From Bacteroidota bacterium (lineage in GTDB: Bacteria > Bacteroidota > Bacteroidia > Chitinophagales > Chitinophagaceae), in contig JAEYQO010000093.1 in the NCBI GenBank assembly GCA_023409975.1, positions 1 to 38,461 on the forward strand: a stretch of 38,461 bases of DNA, in the 5' to 3' direction. The notes beneath the pieces are model-generated. The model saw only the letters and a program-made list of their open reading frames with translations. It was not told the DNA's origin and ran no database searches. Below, one piece after another: positions 15,023-24,833 of the stretch. Numbering within the stretch: position 1 is the stretch's first letter; each line of letters begins with the position of its first letter. The position numbers and the translations under genes are program-made.

Positions 15023-15985
15023 GTGGAGCAGGACGAACTGAAACGATTTGACCGTACACTGGCGCTGCTGATCCTGTTACAATCGCGCAAACTGGTGCGA
15101 GCGGGGGATCTGGCAGAGCGGTTCGGTGTGAGTTTACGCACTATATACAGAGACGTGCGCACGCTTCAGGCTGCGGGTGTACCGATCATTGGAGAAGCGG
15201 GGCAGGGATATACCATCCAGGATGGATATCGCCTGCCCCCTGTCATGTTTACGAGGGAAGAAGCGGGCAGCTTTGTAGCTGCTGAGAAGCTGATGCAGAA
15301 ATACACTGACGAGGGGCTGGGTAAATACTTTCAGTCTGCGATCAGCAAGATCAGAGCCGTGTTGCGGGGAAGCGATAAAGACTGGATTTCAGTGCTGGAT
15401 ACGCAGGTGGTGGCTTTTCCGAAAATGAACCTGTTCGGTGCCTCTGTACCGAATGCGCTGGAGCTGCTGTTCGGCGGCATAGTAGAAAGACGGCAGATTT
15501 ATCTCGAGTATAAAGCCTTTGGCACATCAGTGGTCACCAGCAGACACGTAGAGCCTGTGGGTGTTTTTCACGAACAGGATTATTGGTACATCATGGCGTA
15601 TTGTCATTTACGGCAGTCGTACCGGCAGTTTCGAACGGACAGGATCACCCGCATCAGAATAACGGAAGCGCCTTTCACCCGGGACCATCCGGAGCTGGAT
15701 GAGCTGAGGAAGTGCGACGGTGATGCTACTTCTGTACATGTGATACTCAGGGTCGACAAAGAAGCTGCGCGTTATCTGGGAGAAGGAAGAAAGTATTTTG
15801 GGTTCCGCTCAGAGAGAGATCTGGGTGATCAAATAGAAATGGAGTTTCTTACCCCTGCGCCGGGTGAAGCGTTGGCGAGGTGGTTCCTGATGTTCGGCGA
15901 CTGTGGCCGGATTGTAAGTCCTGACTCCTTCAGAGAACAGGTCAAACAACTGACAGACAAGATCAGGAGCAACTTATCACTCTGA
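15023..15985 (+). CDS. WYL-domain transcriptional regulator (YafY-like)
   Basis: 320 residues with a GTG start. Residues about 5-65 are a winged helix-turn-helix of the HTH_11 type (LVRAGDLAERFGVSLRTIYR, then DVRTLQAAGVPI and GEAGQGYTI). Residues about 145-315 are a WYL domain: IYLEYKAF, the YWYIMAYCHLRQSYRQFRTD stretch and RITRIRI are characteristic. WYL regulators sense nucleic acids or small ligands and are frequent in DNA-damage and defence contexts, but many control ordinary genes. It is convergent with the DinB/HMA-like pair, 18 bases apart, a common arrangement that may mean it regulates them. Confidence 0.92.
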   Translation: MEQDELKRFDRTLALLILLQSRKLVRAGDLAERFGVSLRTIYRDVRTLQAAGVPIIGEAGQGYTIQDGYRLPPVMFTREEAGSFVAAEKLMQKYTDEGLGKYFQSAISKIRAVLRGSDKDWISVLDTQVVAFPKMNLFGASVPNALELLFGGIVERRQIYLEYKAFGTSVVTSRHVEPVGVFHEQDYWYIMAYCHLRQSYRQFRTDRITRIRITEAPFTRDHPELDELRKCDGDATSVHVILRVDKEAARYLGEGRKYFGFRSERDLGDQIEMEFLTPAPGEALARWFLMFGDCGRIVSPDSFREQVKQLTDKIRSNLSL

Positions 15986-16003
15986 CCCGCCTGTCAGTTC
16001 CAA

Positions 16004-16231
16004 TTAAAAAACGATGTCTTCCAGTTCCTCACATTCATGTCCGAGGGACTGCATCAGCCCGCAGATCTCTTCTGCATCTGTTGAGGTTTCGATCCGGAGC
16101 ACCTGATCGCAATCCTCCAGGTCGATACTCCAGCGACCTTCCGCAATCTGATTGAGCAGGGGCCTGAGTCGGGCGACTTCTGAGGGCAGAGAAACTGAGG
16201 TTTTGAAGACGAGTACAGTTAGGGGGCTCAT
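16004..16231 (-). CDS. Small HMA-like (ferredoxin-fold) conserved protein
   Basis: 75 residues. VLVFKTSVSLPSEVARLRP, then WSIDLEDCDQVLRIET and the end GHECEELEDIVF fit a beta-alpha-beta-beta-alpha-beta layout like small heavy-metal-associated domains. The CxxC metal site is lacking, so metal binding is doubtful. It starts two bases after the stop of the DinB gene, so the two are one operon. Similar proteins recur in Bacteroidota without a known function. Confidence 0.8.
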   Translation of the reverse strand: MSPLTVLVFKTSVSLPSEVARLRPLLNQIAEGRWSIDLEDCDQVLRIETSTDAEEICGLMQSLGHECEELEDIVF

Positions 16232-16232
16232 A

Positions 16233-16721
16233 TTAACGATCCCAAAAATACGGGGGTTCTATGTTTAATGCGCGAAGAAAGACATAACCCTGAGCCCGGT
16301 GATGTATTTCATTGTCGATGAAATAGAAAACCGATGAGCAGATCGTTCCCTCATATTGCCCGAAGGACATCACTTTTTCGTGGAAACGCTCTGCTGGAAT
16401 CTGACTGAACCAGTGGTTGATCTCTTCGGTGGCCTCGTCCCAGAGTTTGAGGATGTTTTCCTTCTTGTTGTCATGTTCAAATTGCTCGCTTAGTGGCGGT
16501 ATCTCCCCTGTAACAAATTGTTTGAGACCGGGGGCTGCGATTCCGAGGAGTTCCATGACCATTCCGGCGAAGGGTCGCATACCTCCGATTGAGAAATTGA
16601 AGAATTCCTGCTCGGGAAACGCCTCGATTACCCTTCTGGTCAGACCTCTGTGGCCCTGCCAGTGCTTTAATAATTCTTCCGGAGTAATGACTACGTTAGT
16701 CTGTTTGGTTACTGTTTCCAT
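16233..16721 (-). CDS. DinB family protein (putative metal-dependent transferase)
   Basis: 162 residues, the normal length of a DinB four-helix bundle. The histidines near residue 19 (KHWQGHRGLTRR) and in EIHHRAQGYVFLRAL near residue 138 are placed like the three-His metal site of the family. Family members include thiol transferases (bacillithiol or mycothiol type) and enzymes of unknown activity induced by DNA damage. It lies 75 bases downstream of the trehalose operon on the same strand, with no clear terminator between, and leads into the HMA-like gene. Confidence 0.88.
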   Translation of the reverse strand: METVTKQTNVVITPEELLKHWQGHRGLTRRVIEAFPEQEFFNFSIGGMRPFAGMVMELLGIAAPGLKQFVTGEIPPLSEQFEHDNKKENILKLWDEATEEINHWFSQIPAERFHEKVMSFGQYEGTICSSVFYFIDNEIHHRAQGYVFLRALNIEPPYFWDR

Positions 16722-16796
16722 AACTGTTGATTATCTATGTAACACAAAACTCCATCGGGGTAGTGACAAGGGTATGTCAGCAGGCTTAAATAAATT

Positions 16797-19700
16797 TCAG
16801 TAGCGGTTAAAAGTGTCTGTCCAATCGCGCAGCATAGCAGCGAGCCGGTCGTCGGCTTGTCCGGGCTGCAGCCTCCATTTCCAGTTATTTTTCGTCGTTC
16901 CCGGGGTATTCATTCGTGTCGTGGCATCGAGACCCAGCAGATCCTGCATGGGCAAAATGGCTGTTTGGGCTACCGATGCCCAGGCTACCCTTGCGAGCAC
17001 CTCATGAATATTCCGGCGTCGCACTTTCAGGCCGAGATAATGATGCATTCTTTCATGGTCCTGGCGGTTGGTTTCTTCGCGATACCAGCCGATCGTGGTG
17101 TTGTTATCGTGCGTGCCGGTGTAGACGATCGTATTATGCTGAAAATTGTGAGGAATGTCGACTGATTTTGGCATGTGTTCACCCCAGGCGAATTGCAGGA
17201 CCTTCATACCAGGTAGTCCTACCTCGTCCCGAAGCTGATACACTGCATCCATGTTGTCGCCGAGGTCTTCAGCCACGAAGGGGAGCTGACCCAGTTCTTT
17301 CCGGACTGCTTCAAAAAAGTCTTTACGAGGACCTGGCAGCCACTCACCTGTACGTGCATTCTGAGCACCTTCGGGTACCTGCCAATAGTCCTGCAATGCC
17401 CTGAAATGATCGATACGAAGCAGATCGAACAGTTCCAGGTTTTTGCGAAGACGCTGTATCCACCATTTATAGTTCTGTTCTTTGAGCACCCCCCAGTTGA
17501 AAGTGGGCATACCCCAGAGCTGACCGTCCTCACTGAAATAGTCTGGTGGCACACCCGCGATGCCGGTCATGCGACCTTCTTCATCGAGGCAGAAAATATC
17601 GCGGTGGGCCCATACATCGACCGAGTCGTAGCTTACGTAAAAGGGCATGTCACCGAAAAGCCGAACGCCCTGCACCCGGGCATAATTACGGAGGTTATCC
17701 CATTGCTTTTTGAAGATAAATTGCAGCCATTTCACGTATGTGAGTTCCTCCTGGTGCTGTCCGCCAAAACCTGAAAGGGTGTCCGCATCACGAAATTTCA
17801 AGGCTTCCGGCCATTCATACCAGGGTTGGTTTCCGTGCTGCTGCCTGATCACCTGAAACAAGGCCATATCATCCAGCCATTCCGCTTCCTGTTCACAGAA
17901 TGCGTCAAATGCCGTCTGCATTCCCTGGAAACTGCCAGAGCGAAAATTGGAGAATGCCTTCCGGAACAACAGTTGTCGCAGCCTATCTGCTTCCGAATAG
18001 TCTGCTGTATCTGTCGCTGGTAAGCGATACAGATCAATGTCGTTTCGCTGTAAAAGGTGATCAGCAACCAGATCTTCGGGGCTTATCAGCAGCGGATTTC
18101 CGCCCATGCTGGAGAAAGAGCTGTAGGGGGAATGGGCAGAGCCGGCTTCTGTGGGATTGAGCGGCAGTAGCTGCCAGTACTTCTGCCTGGCCTTGCTGAG
18201 GAAAGCGATGAAGTTCCTTGCTTCAGGTCCGAGGTCGCCGATACCGAAACCCGAGGGGAGAGACGAAACTGCGAGCAGGATACCTGCACCCCTTTCGTTA
18301 GGGGCGGGCTCCAGCAGGGTAAGTCCGAGGGGTATGGTACCCAGCGCATCCTTTAGGTGCAGCACCCTGTCCAGTTGCTTCTTTTTGCCGGTGAGCAGGC
18401 AGGTGCCTTCTGCAGGCATTTCAGGACTAAGGTTAATGCGAGTGTTTCTCCAGTCGACCTGATCCGGATTACAACGCTGCTCTCGGCAGATGGCGGCGAT
18501 GCCGAGCGGCACTAAGACTAGTAGCCATTTGTGTTGATGGCGACGGGCGAAGGCCAATACATGACGCTTGTACCTGCCGGCAACTTCCAGAGGGATGTAA
18601 ATCCCATCGGAGAACAGCTCGGGATCTGCTGTCCGCAGTTTCATCAGCTTTGTAGTCAGCCAAAGCTTGATTCGTGCGTCTGATCTATGCTCCCAGAGAT
18701 CTTGAAGAAGACCTTCTTCCTTTTCATATACTTCAAACTGATTCAGGTAGCGCAACCGGAGGTCGTAGTCCACCGGGCGGCGATTATCAGGATCAACGAG
18801 ACTCAGATCCCAGAGTTCCGTTCCCTGATAGGTATCTGGAACACCCGGGCAGGTGAACTTCAGGAGTAGAGAGCCAAGGGAATTGATGATGCCCAGATCT
18901 GCGATCCGGAGATAGAAGGCGTAGAAATCTGTCCAGAAACTGCTGTGTTTATCCAGCAGTCCCAGGGCAAATTGTGTTACCGCTGATTCGTAGGCCTCAT
19001 TAGGTTGAGACCAGTTGGAATGTCTCTTTGCTTCTCTCACAGCCTTCACCAGATAGGCGGTAAGCCTTTCCGGGAAATCCCCTTCAGGATCACCGGGCAT
19101 GGGATAGGTACCAATGAGCGTTTGATAAATAAGATATTCGTCGTTGGCATCAGGACCGTTGGCCGATCTCAGGCCCTTGTTCATTTTCCGCCAGGCCCTT
19201 ACCCGACGAACCCATTCGTCCGGTAGATCAGTCAGCACCTGAAGTCTGGCTCTGACATCTTCTCCGCGTTTGGTATCGTGCGTGGATGTCGTATTAATCG
19301 AAAGAGGCCAGGATTTCCACCGGTTGATCATATGCTGGTGAAAATCCGCTACACTATGGCCGAGCTGTTCCGGTCCATCTCCTACTTCGTTGTTACCAAT
19401 GAAGCGGTTAAAGGTGTACATCAGCGTATCCTCTACCCCTTTGGCCATCAGCGGACCCGTGAACTGCATACATCGCCTGTAAAAATGGGCAGCCTTCTCG
19501 CGAAACTCCTTTGACTCTTTGTGAGATTTGACGAGCAACGCTATCTCAAGCTGGTCAATGCCTGCAGCCAGTTCCGGCGCTGCCTTTCTCAGGTTTGCAA
19601 GTACCTTTTCCAGTTCATGAGATTCCTCTGCGCTGAGCGGAAAGCTACTGCCGTAGAAGCGGTAAACCGGAAAAGCGATGAGGAGCCGGGCAATCGCTTT

Positions 19701-20873
19701 CCTGAGCACATCGCGGGGAGCCTGCGGTGAAGATTGCAGCCCGGAGGATTCAAAAAGTCGGCACAGATTCTCCAGCTCGCCTCCCATATGTTCGAATAAG
19801 ATCATCGCCTTCTTTTCGGCTATCTGATCTTCTACCGACAAATGAGGTCTCACCAGCTTTTCGTAGAAGCGACTCAGTTTTTCTGTTGCCTGCTGGTTTA
19901 GAAAAAGATTATTCACCATGGCCAGAAACTCATAGCCGGAGGTACCCTGGATGGGCCAGTCGGCTGGCAAATGCTCTTCCTGCTGAAGAATCTTTTCGAC
20001 CACGATATAGCAGGATTCGCCCGCGAGTTTTCTCAGATCACTAAGATAGGCTGAGGGGTCATAGAGACCATCCACATGATCGATTCGAAGACCCTGAAAG
20101 ACCTCTGTTATCACAAGCTGTCCGATCAGGCTATGGAACTGATTAAACACCTCAGGCTCCTGTATATTGAGACAGATGAGCCCATTTATGGTGAAGAACC
20201 GGCGATAGTTGATCTGCTGATCTGTTTCCTGCCAATGACAGAGCCGGTAGTGTTGCTGACCCAGAAAACCTTTGAGCAGATCTGGGGAATGATTGGCAGC
20301 GTCCGCGCAGGCTGAAAGGGAAGGTGCACCACATTGCTGCTGTAGCCAGGTGACAGAATATTTGCTGACGGGGTAGCGCGTATCGTAATACTGAAGCCAG
20401 AGCTTATCGCCTTCTGAAACCAGCTTTAGATCGGATTGTGCAATGGCCTGGTCGGGCTGGGAGCCGAGAAAGGGCACCATTAGCTTTCCATCGTACACCG
20501 GACTATTCCAGTCGATGTCGAAAAAGCCCGCATAAGAAGATTCCGGACCGTTTTCCAGAACATCCATCAGCCATTTATTCCCTGTATGAAAGCCCATATG
20601 ATTGGGAACGATATCCTGGAGCCATCCCATGCCTGCTTCCTTCAGTTCGAGGGAGATTTGCTCCAGTTGTTCCAGAGTGCCGATCTCCGGATTTATGGTA
20701 TTGGGATCTATACCGTCGTATCCGTGAGTGCTGCCCGGAGTAGCAGAAAAAACAGGAGCGGCATAAATGGTTTTTACGCCTAGTTTTTGCAGATAACCAA
20801 GAATCGATTCAAATTCTGAAAAACGAAAGTTCGTATGGAATTGGATGCGGTATGTAGATACGGGGTTGTACAT
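16797..20873 (-). CDS. Malto-oligosyltrehalose synthase (TreY) fused to 4-alpha-glucanotransferase (MalQ)
   Basis: 1358 residues from the ATG at 20873, which lies seven bases after the TreZ stop; an upstream frame start at 20948 overlaps treZ and reads unlike TreY. Residues about 1-855 are TreY (GH13): TYRIQFHTNFRFSEFE, THGYDGIDP, LRIDHVDGLYDP with the nucleophile near Asp265, VVEKIL, and NTTSTHDTKRGEDVRARL. Residues about 860-1358 are a GH77 amylomaltase: GILLAVSSLPSGFGIGDLG, SPYSSFSSMGGNPLLI, LLRIDHFRALQDYW (Asp1155), PFVAEDLG and YTGTHDNNT. The joint is one continuous frame. TreY turns the reducing end of a maltodextrin into a trehalosyl unit. MalQ transfers glucan segments and probably rebuilds leftover short chains into TreY substrates. 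Third gene of the GlgX-TreZ-TreY operon. Confidence 0.95.
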   Translation of the reverse strand: MYNPVSTYRIQFHTNFRFSEFESILGYLQKLGVKTIYAAPVFSATPGSTHGYDGIDPNTINPEIGTLEQLEQISLELKEAGMGWLQDIVPNHMGFHTGNKWLMDVLENGPESSYAGFFDIDWNSPVYDGKLMVPFLGSQPDQAIAQSDLKLVSEGDKLWLQYYDTRYPVSKYSVTWLQQQCGAPSLSACADAANHSPDLLKGFLGQQHYRLCHWQETDQQINYRRFFTINGLICLNIQEPEVFNQFHSLIGQLVITEVFQGLRIDHVDGLYDPSAYLSDLRKLAGESCYIVVEKILQQEEHLPADWPIQGTSGYEFLAMVNNLFLNQQATEKLSRFYEKLVRPHLSVEDQIAEKKAMILFEHMGGELENLCRLFESSGLQSSPQAPRDVLRKAIARLLIAFPVYRFYGSSFPLSAEESHELEKVLANLRKAAPELAAGIDQLEIALLVKSHKESKEFREKAAHFYRRCMQFTGPLMAKGVEDTLMYTFNRFIGNNEVGDGPEQLGHSVADFHQHMINRWKSWPLSINTTSTHDTKRGEDVRARLQVLTDLPDEWVRRVRAWRKMNKGLRSANGPDANDEYLIYQTLIGTYPMPGDPEGDFPERLTAYLVKAVREAKRHSNWSQPNEAYESAVTQFALGLLDKHSSFWTDFYAFYLRIADLGIINSLGSLLLKFTCPGVPDTYQGTELWDLSLVDPDNRRPVDYDLRLRYLNQFEVYEKEEGLLQDLWEHRSDARIKLWLTTKLMKLRTADPELFSDGIYIPLEVAGRYKRHVLAFARRHQHKWLLVLVPLGIAAICREQRCNPDQVDWRNTRINLSPEMPAEGTCLLTGKKKQLDRVLHLKDALGTIPLGLTLLEPAPNERGAGILLAVSSLPSGFGIGDLGPEARNFIAFLSKARQKYWQLLPLNPTEAGSAHSPYSSFSSMGGNPLLISPEDLVADHLLQRNDIDLYRLPATDTADYSEADRLRQLLFRKAFSNFRSGSFQGMQTAFDAFCEQEAEWLDDMALFQVIRQQHGNQPWYEWPEALKFRDADTLSGFGGQHQEELTYVKWLQFIFKKQWDNLRNYARVQGVRLFGDMPFYVSYDSVDVWAHRDIFCLDEEGRMTGIAGVPPDYFSEDGQLWGMPTFNWGVLKEQNYKWWIQRLRKNLELFDLLRIDHFRALQDYWQVPEGAQNARTGEWLPGPRKDFFEAVRKELGQLPFVAEDLGDNMDAVYQLRDEVGLPGMKVLQFAWGEHMPKSVDIPHNFQHNTIVYTGTHDNNTTIGWYREETNRQDHERMHHYLGLKVRRRNIHEVLARVAWASVAQTAILPMQDLLGLDATTRMNTPGTTKNNWKWRLQPGQADDRLAAMLRDWTDTFNRY

Positions 20874-20880
20874 GATGGAC

Positions 20881-22707
20881 TCAATAGTTTGAATACAACA
20901 GAATCGATTCGGGTGGCAGGTGGCATGTGGCCCCACCGGAGAACTCACCCGATACCTTGTGCTGACCGCCCCACTCCTTTGCTGCAGAATTCAGGATCAG
21001 TCGCCAACTCCCATCGTACCTGCCGGAAGCAATCGCCTGAGTCTGTTTGGAGAAATTCATCAGACAGAGTAGTCGGGAATCCTGGTGCCAGCGCTGAAGA
21101 ACAAGTACCTGTAATGGTTCAATTACCTCAGCCTGTACTGCCTTTCTATTCAAATGTTTTAATGCAGGCAGATCTTTGCGGAGACAGATCAGGTGTTTGT
21201 AGAACTTCAATAAAGTCTGGTGAGGATCCCTGGCCAGGAGATCCCATTGCAAGACCGAGGCATCGAAGACCTCCTGCGATTGTGGATCGGGCGCCTCCCC
21301 GTTGACATGGAAAGCCTCGAATTCTGCCCTTCGGCCCTTGCGGACCGCTTCAACCAGAACTGGATCAGTGTGGCTTATAAAGTATTGGAAAGGACTAAGC
21401 GTGCCGAACTCTTCGCCCATAAACAGCATGGGCAGATAAGGACTGACGAGGACGGCTGCAGCGAGGAGCTTCTGCATCTCGAAACTTACCAGTTGGCTGG
21501 TGCGTTCGCCGAGCATTCGATTGCCAACCTGATCATGGTTCTGTGAGAAGACTATGAATTGCTGGCCGCCATTTGTGGTTTTTACGCCGAATGATTTTTT
21601 GCGGTGCGGAGAGAATTGTCCGTCGTAGACATAGGCATCGCGATAGGCCTTTGCCAGGTGCTGGAGCCCGTCGAAATCGGCATAATATCCGGTACGCTCC
21701 TCGCCCGCGGCCACTCTCAGGGAATGATGAAATTCGTCGATCCATTGTGCATCCATGCCAAATCCGGCCTCGTCAGGGGAGTTTATGAAGCGGGTATCAT
21801 TGAGATCACATTCCACAATGAGATAGTACGTTCTGCCTGTAGATGACATCAGATTGTCGACATATTCCCGAATCTCTGCTAGAATATGTTTAGGACTGAA
21901 ATCTTTTATTGCATGAACAGCATCGAGCCGGAGCGCATCAATATGGAAATCGCGAAACCACATGAGAACGTTCTCGATGAAGTAGCGTCGTACCCCATCG
22001 CACCAGGCATCGTCGAAATTGATGGCTTTTCCCCACGGTGTGCTGTATTTATCTGTGAAATACGGTCCGAAGTCGGACAAATAATTCCCTTCAGGGCCGA
22101 GGTGATTGTAAACCACATCGAGAATGACTGCCAGACCCTTTTGGTGACAGGCATCAACGAGTTGGTGGAGCCCGGAGGCGCCACCGTAAGAATGTTGCAC
22201 TGCAAAAGGAAAGACTCCATCGTAGCCCCAGTTTCTGGGGCCGGGAAACTGTGCAACCGGCATGATCTCGATAGCCGTGATGCCAAGCTCCTTCAGGTAA
22301 TCCAGCTTGTTAATAATACCATTAAAATCGTGCTGCGGGGTAAACGTTCCGGTATGCAATTCATAGATCAGGTACTCTTCGAGAGGAACATTCTTCCATT
22401 GATGATCCGTCCAGTTGAAACTACTGGTATCCACAAGTGCGGAAGGACCGTGGACGCCTTCCGGCTGAGCGAGAGAGACGGGATCTGGTCGTTCGAGTTC
22501 ATCGTTTATCACGAATGTGTACGTGTCTCCGGGCTTCAGAATGCTGGCTTCAGATTCCCAGTACCCGAATCCGGTTGATCGTAGCGGCAGTTCTTCATTT
22601 CCAGCTTTCAGCGCGACAGACTTTGCTTCCGGAGCCCAGACCGTGGCGCGTGCACTGCCCTCTTTGTAACGAAGGCCAATACCTCGCTCCCTTACATCGA
22701 TATTCAT
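20881..22707 (-). CDS. treZ: Malto-oligosyltrehalose trehalohydrolase (TreZ)
   Basis: 608 residues, usual for TreZ. An N-terminal CBM48-like beta domain (about 1-95, ATVWAPEAKSVALK) precedes a GH13 barrel with VILDVVYNHLGPEGNYLSDF, ALRLDAVHAIKD (nucleophile near Asp262), LIVECDLND (acid/base Glu) and FSQNHDQVGNRMLGER. It cuts the alpha-1,4 bond next to the trehalosyl unit made by TreY, releasing trehalose. The start overlaps the stop of the upstream glgX-like gene as ATGA (22704-22707), and TreY-MalQ follows after seven bases, so all three are translationally linked. Confidence 0.96.
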   Translation of the reverse strand: MNIDVRERGIGLRYKEGSARATVWAPEAKSVALKAGNEELPLRSTGFGYWESEASILKPGDTYTFVINDELERPDPVSLAQPEGVHGPSALVDTSSFNWTDHQWKNVPLEEYLIYELHTGTFTPQHDFNGIINKLDYLKELGITAIEIMPVAQFPGPRNWGYDGVFPFAVQHSYGGASGLHQLVDACHQKGLAVILDVVYNHLGPEGNYLSDFGPYFTDKYSTPWGKAINFDDAWCDGVRRYFIENVLMWFRDFHIDALRLDAVHAIKDFSPKHILAEIREYVDNLMSSTGRTYYLIVECDLNDTRFINSPDEAGFGMDAQWIDEFHHSLRVAAGEERTGYYADFDGLQHLAKAYRDAYVYDGQFSPHRKKSFGVKTTNGGQQFIVFSQNHDQVGNRMLGERTSQLVSFEMQKLLAAAVLVSPYLPMLFMGEEFGTLSPFQYFISHTDPVLVEAVRKGRRAEFEAFHVNGEAPDPQSQEVFDASVLQWDLLARDPHQTLLKFYKHLICLRKDLPALKHLNRKAVQAEVIEPLQVLVLQRWHQDSRLLCLMNFSKQTQAIASGRYDGSWRLILNSAAKEWGGQHKVSGEFSGGATCHLPPESILLYSNY

Positions 22708-24833
22708 AACTCATTGATCGGGTGTCTTAACAATACGATTGACCGGCTATTGACCTTGATGGTTTCTTCTGCTCTATAGGTTTCCATGTCTTCGATCTTT
22801 CCGAGGTGTGTATCGAGGGTCTTGATCCAGTTATCTCCATAACTGGGTGGCGGTAACTTATAGTCTATAGAACCATAGTGCGCATTGAAGATGACGTAGA
22901 ATGAATCGTCCAGCACTGGTCCGCCCTTAGGGTCGAGATAGTGCATACCATGGCCATTCAGGAAGACCGCGAGGGATTTTGCAAAATCATGGCTCCAGTG
23001 TTCCTCGCTCATTTCGATTCCTTCTGGGAGGAACCAGGCTATATCCTGCACCCCTGTTCCCCGGATTCGCTGCCCCTGGAACCATCGCTTTTTACAAAAC
23101 ACCGGATGCATGTTGCTGAACCGGATCAGCTTTCTGGTGAAGTCGAGCAGGGCCTCATCTTTCTGGTTCCAGTTTATCCAGGAGATCTCATTATCCTGAC
23201 AGTATGCATTATTATTGCCCCGTTGCGTGCGACCTAATTCATCCCCCGCCAGAAGCATCGGTACGCCCTGAGAAAGGAAGAGTGTAGTTAGGAAATTCCT
23301 CTTTTGCTTGGCTCGCAATTTGTTTACCAGCACCTCGTCCGTTTCGCCTTCGACGCTGCAGTTCCAGGAGCGGTTATGGCTTTCACCATCCTGATTATTC
23401 TCTCCGTTAGCATCGTTGTGTTTTTCATTGTATGTCACGAGGTCGTGGAGTGTGAATCCATCGTGCGCTGTGATAAAATTGATACTTGCCGTGGGAGTCC
23501 GGTAGTCCCCTTTATAGAGATCGGAGCTGCCCGTGAAGCGTTCTGCGAATTCTCCCAGCATACTATCTGCACCCCGCCAGTAGTCGCGGATACAATCGCG
23601 GTACTTACCATTCCATTCACTCCAGCCCTGAGGGAAGTTACCGACCTGGTACCCCCCTTCTCCGATATCCCAGGGTTCCGCGATCAGTTTCACCTGAGAA
23701 ATAACAGGATCCTGATAGATAATATCGAAGAATGATCCCAGCCTGTCAACCTCATGCAGCTCCCGTGCGAGTGCTGATGCGAGATCGAAGCGAAAGCCAT
23801 CCACATGCATTTCGAGGATCCAGTAGCGAAGGCTATCCATGATGATCCGGAGCACATTAGGCAGCATGGCGTTCAGCGTGTTACCAGTGCCGGTATAGTC
23901 CATGTAGTAGCGTTTCTCCTCCGTCAGACGGTAATAGGCAGCGTTATCGATACCACGGAAGCACAGCGTGGGGCCCATATGGTTCCCTTCGCCCGTATGA
24001 TTGTAGACGACATCGAGAATGACCTCTATACCGGCCTTATGAAGTTCTTTCACCATGTTTTTGAACTCAACGACCTGTTCACCGAGCATGCCGCTACTGG
24101 AATAACGGACGTCGGGAGCGAAGTAGCCGATGGTGTTATAGCCCCAGTAGTTCGTAAGATCCTTATCCTTGAGATGGCGATCCGTGATGAAATGATGAAC
24201 CGGGAGCAGCTCGATGGCGGTTACTCCCAATTCTTTGAGATAGTTTATGATTACGGGGTGTGCAATGGCAGCATAGGTACCTCTGATCTCTTCCGGGATA
24301 TCGGGGTGAAGCTGGGTGAGACCCTTAACATGAGCCTCATATATAACAGACTGGTGAAGCGGGATTTTTGGCGGTTTGTCACCTTCCCAGTCAAAATGGG
24401 GATTGATGACTACACATTTAGGTATGAACGGGGCACTGTCGAGGTCACTGAAACTCAGGTCTTCATCGGGATGTCCCATCTGATAGCCGAAGAGGGAATC
24501 GTGCCAGTCGATCGTGCCTGCGATGGCTTTCGCATTCGGATCGATGAGTAGCTTATTCGGATTGAAACGGTGTCCGTTTTGCGGGTCGTAGGGGCCGTGC
24601 ACCCTGAAACCGTATAGTTGTCCTGGCTGGATGCCCGGCAGATAGATATGCCAGATATGCCCTGTTCTTTCGGTCATTCTCACCCGAATTGACTCAGTTT
24701 CATCATATATACCCTGAAACAGGCATAATTCCACACCTGTTGCAGATTCTGAATAAACGGAGAAATTGACCCCTTCTCCATCCCATGTGGCTCCGAGAGG
24801 AAAGGGGTTACCTGGGTAAATGATTGTGTCCAT
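22704..24833 (-). CDS. glgX: Glycogen debranching enzyme (GlgX/TreX type)
   Basis: 709 residues, typical of the isoamylase-like GlgX/TreX group. The N-terminal CBM48 (about 8-110) begins GNPFPLGATWDGEGVNFSVY. The GH13 barrel shows DVVYNHTGEGNHMGPTLCFR, GFRFDLASALARE (nucleophile near Asp350), LIAEPWDIGEGGYQVGNFP and ITAHDGFTLHDLVTYNEKHN. It hydrolyses alpha-1,6 branches of glycogen or its phosphorylase limit dextrins, yielding linear maltodextrins for TreY. First gene of the operon with treZ and treY-malQ, divergent from an unknown gene. In this setting TreX is the better functional name. Confidence 0.96.
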   Translation of the reverse strand: MDTIIYPGNPFPLGATWDGEGVNFSVYSESATGVELCLFQGIYDETESIRVRMTERTGHIWHIYLPGIQPGQLYGFRVHGPYDPQNGHRFNPNKLLIDPNAKAIAGTIDWHDSLFGYQMGHPDEDLSFSDLDSAPFIPKCVVINPHFDWEGDKPPKIPLHQSVIYEAHVKGLTQLHPDIPEEIRGTYAAIAHPVIINYLKELGVTAIELLPVHHFITDRHLKDKDLTNYWGYNTIGYFAPDVRYSSSGMLGEQVVEFKNMVKELHKAGIEVILDVVYNHTGEGNHMGPTLCFRGIDNAAYYRLTEEKRYYMDYTGTGNTLNAMLPNVLRIIMDSLRYWILEMHVDGFRFDLASALARELHEVDRLGSFFDIIYQDPVISQVKLIAEPWDIGEGGYQVGNFPQGWSEWNGKYRDCIRDYWRGADSMLGEFAERFTGSSDLYKGDYRTPTASINFITAHDGFTLHDLVTYNEKHNDANGENNQDGESHNRSWNCSVEGETDEVLVNKLRAKQKRNFLTTLFLSQGVPMLLAGDELGRTQRGNNNAYCQDNEISWINWNQKDEALLDFTRKLIRFSNMHPVFCKKRWFQGQRIRGTGVQDIAWFLPEGIEMSEEHWSHDFAKSLAVFLNGHGMHYLDPKGGPVLDDSFYVIFNAHYGSIDYKLPPPSYGDNWIKTLDTHLGKIEDMETYRAEETIKVNSRSIVLLRHPINEL

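Noticed and set aside
16797..20873. TreY-MalQ fusion as two genes joined by a sequencing error
   Set aside because: The frame is continuous through the joint near 18290, with a natural-looking linker and both active sites intact.
21886..22578. 230-codon frame antisense to treZ
   Set aside because: It is a shadow of a clear GH13 gene on the other strand.
23805..24551. 248-codon frame antisense to glgX
   Set aside because: It is a shadow of the debranching enzyme gene, with no domain of its own.
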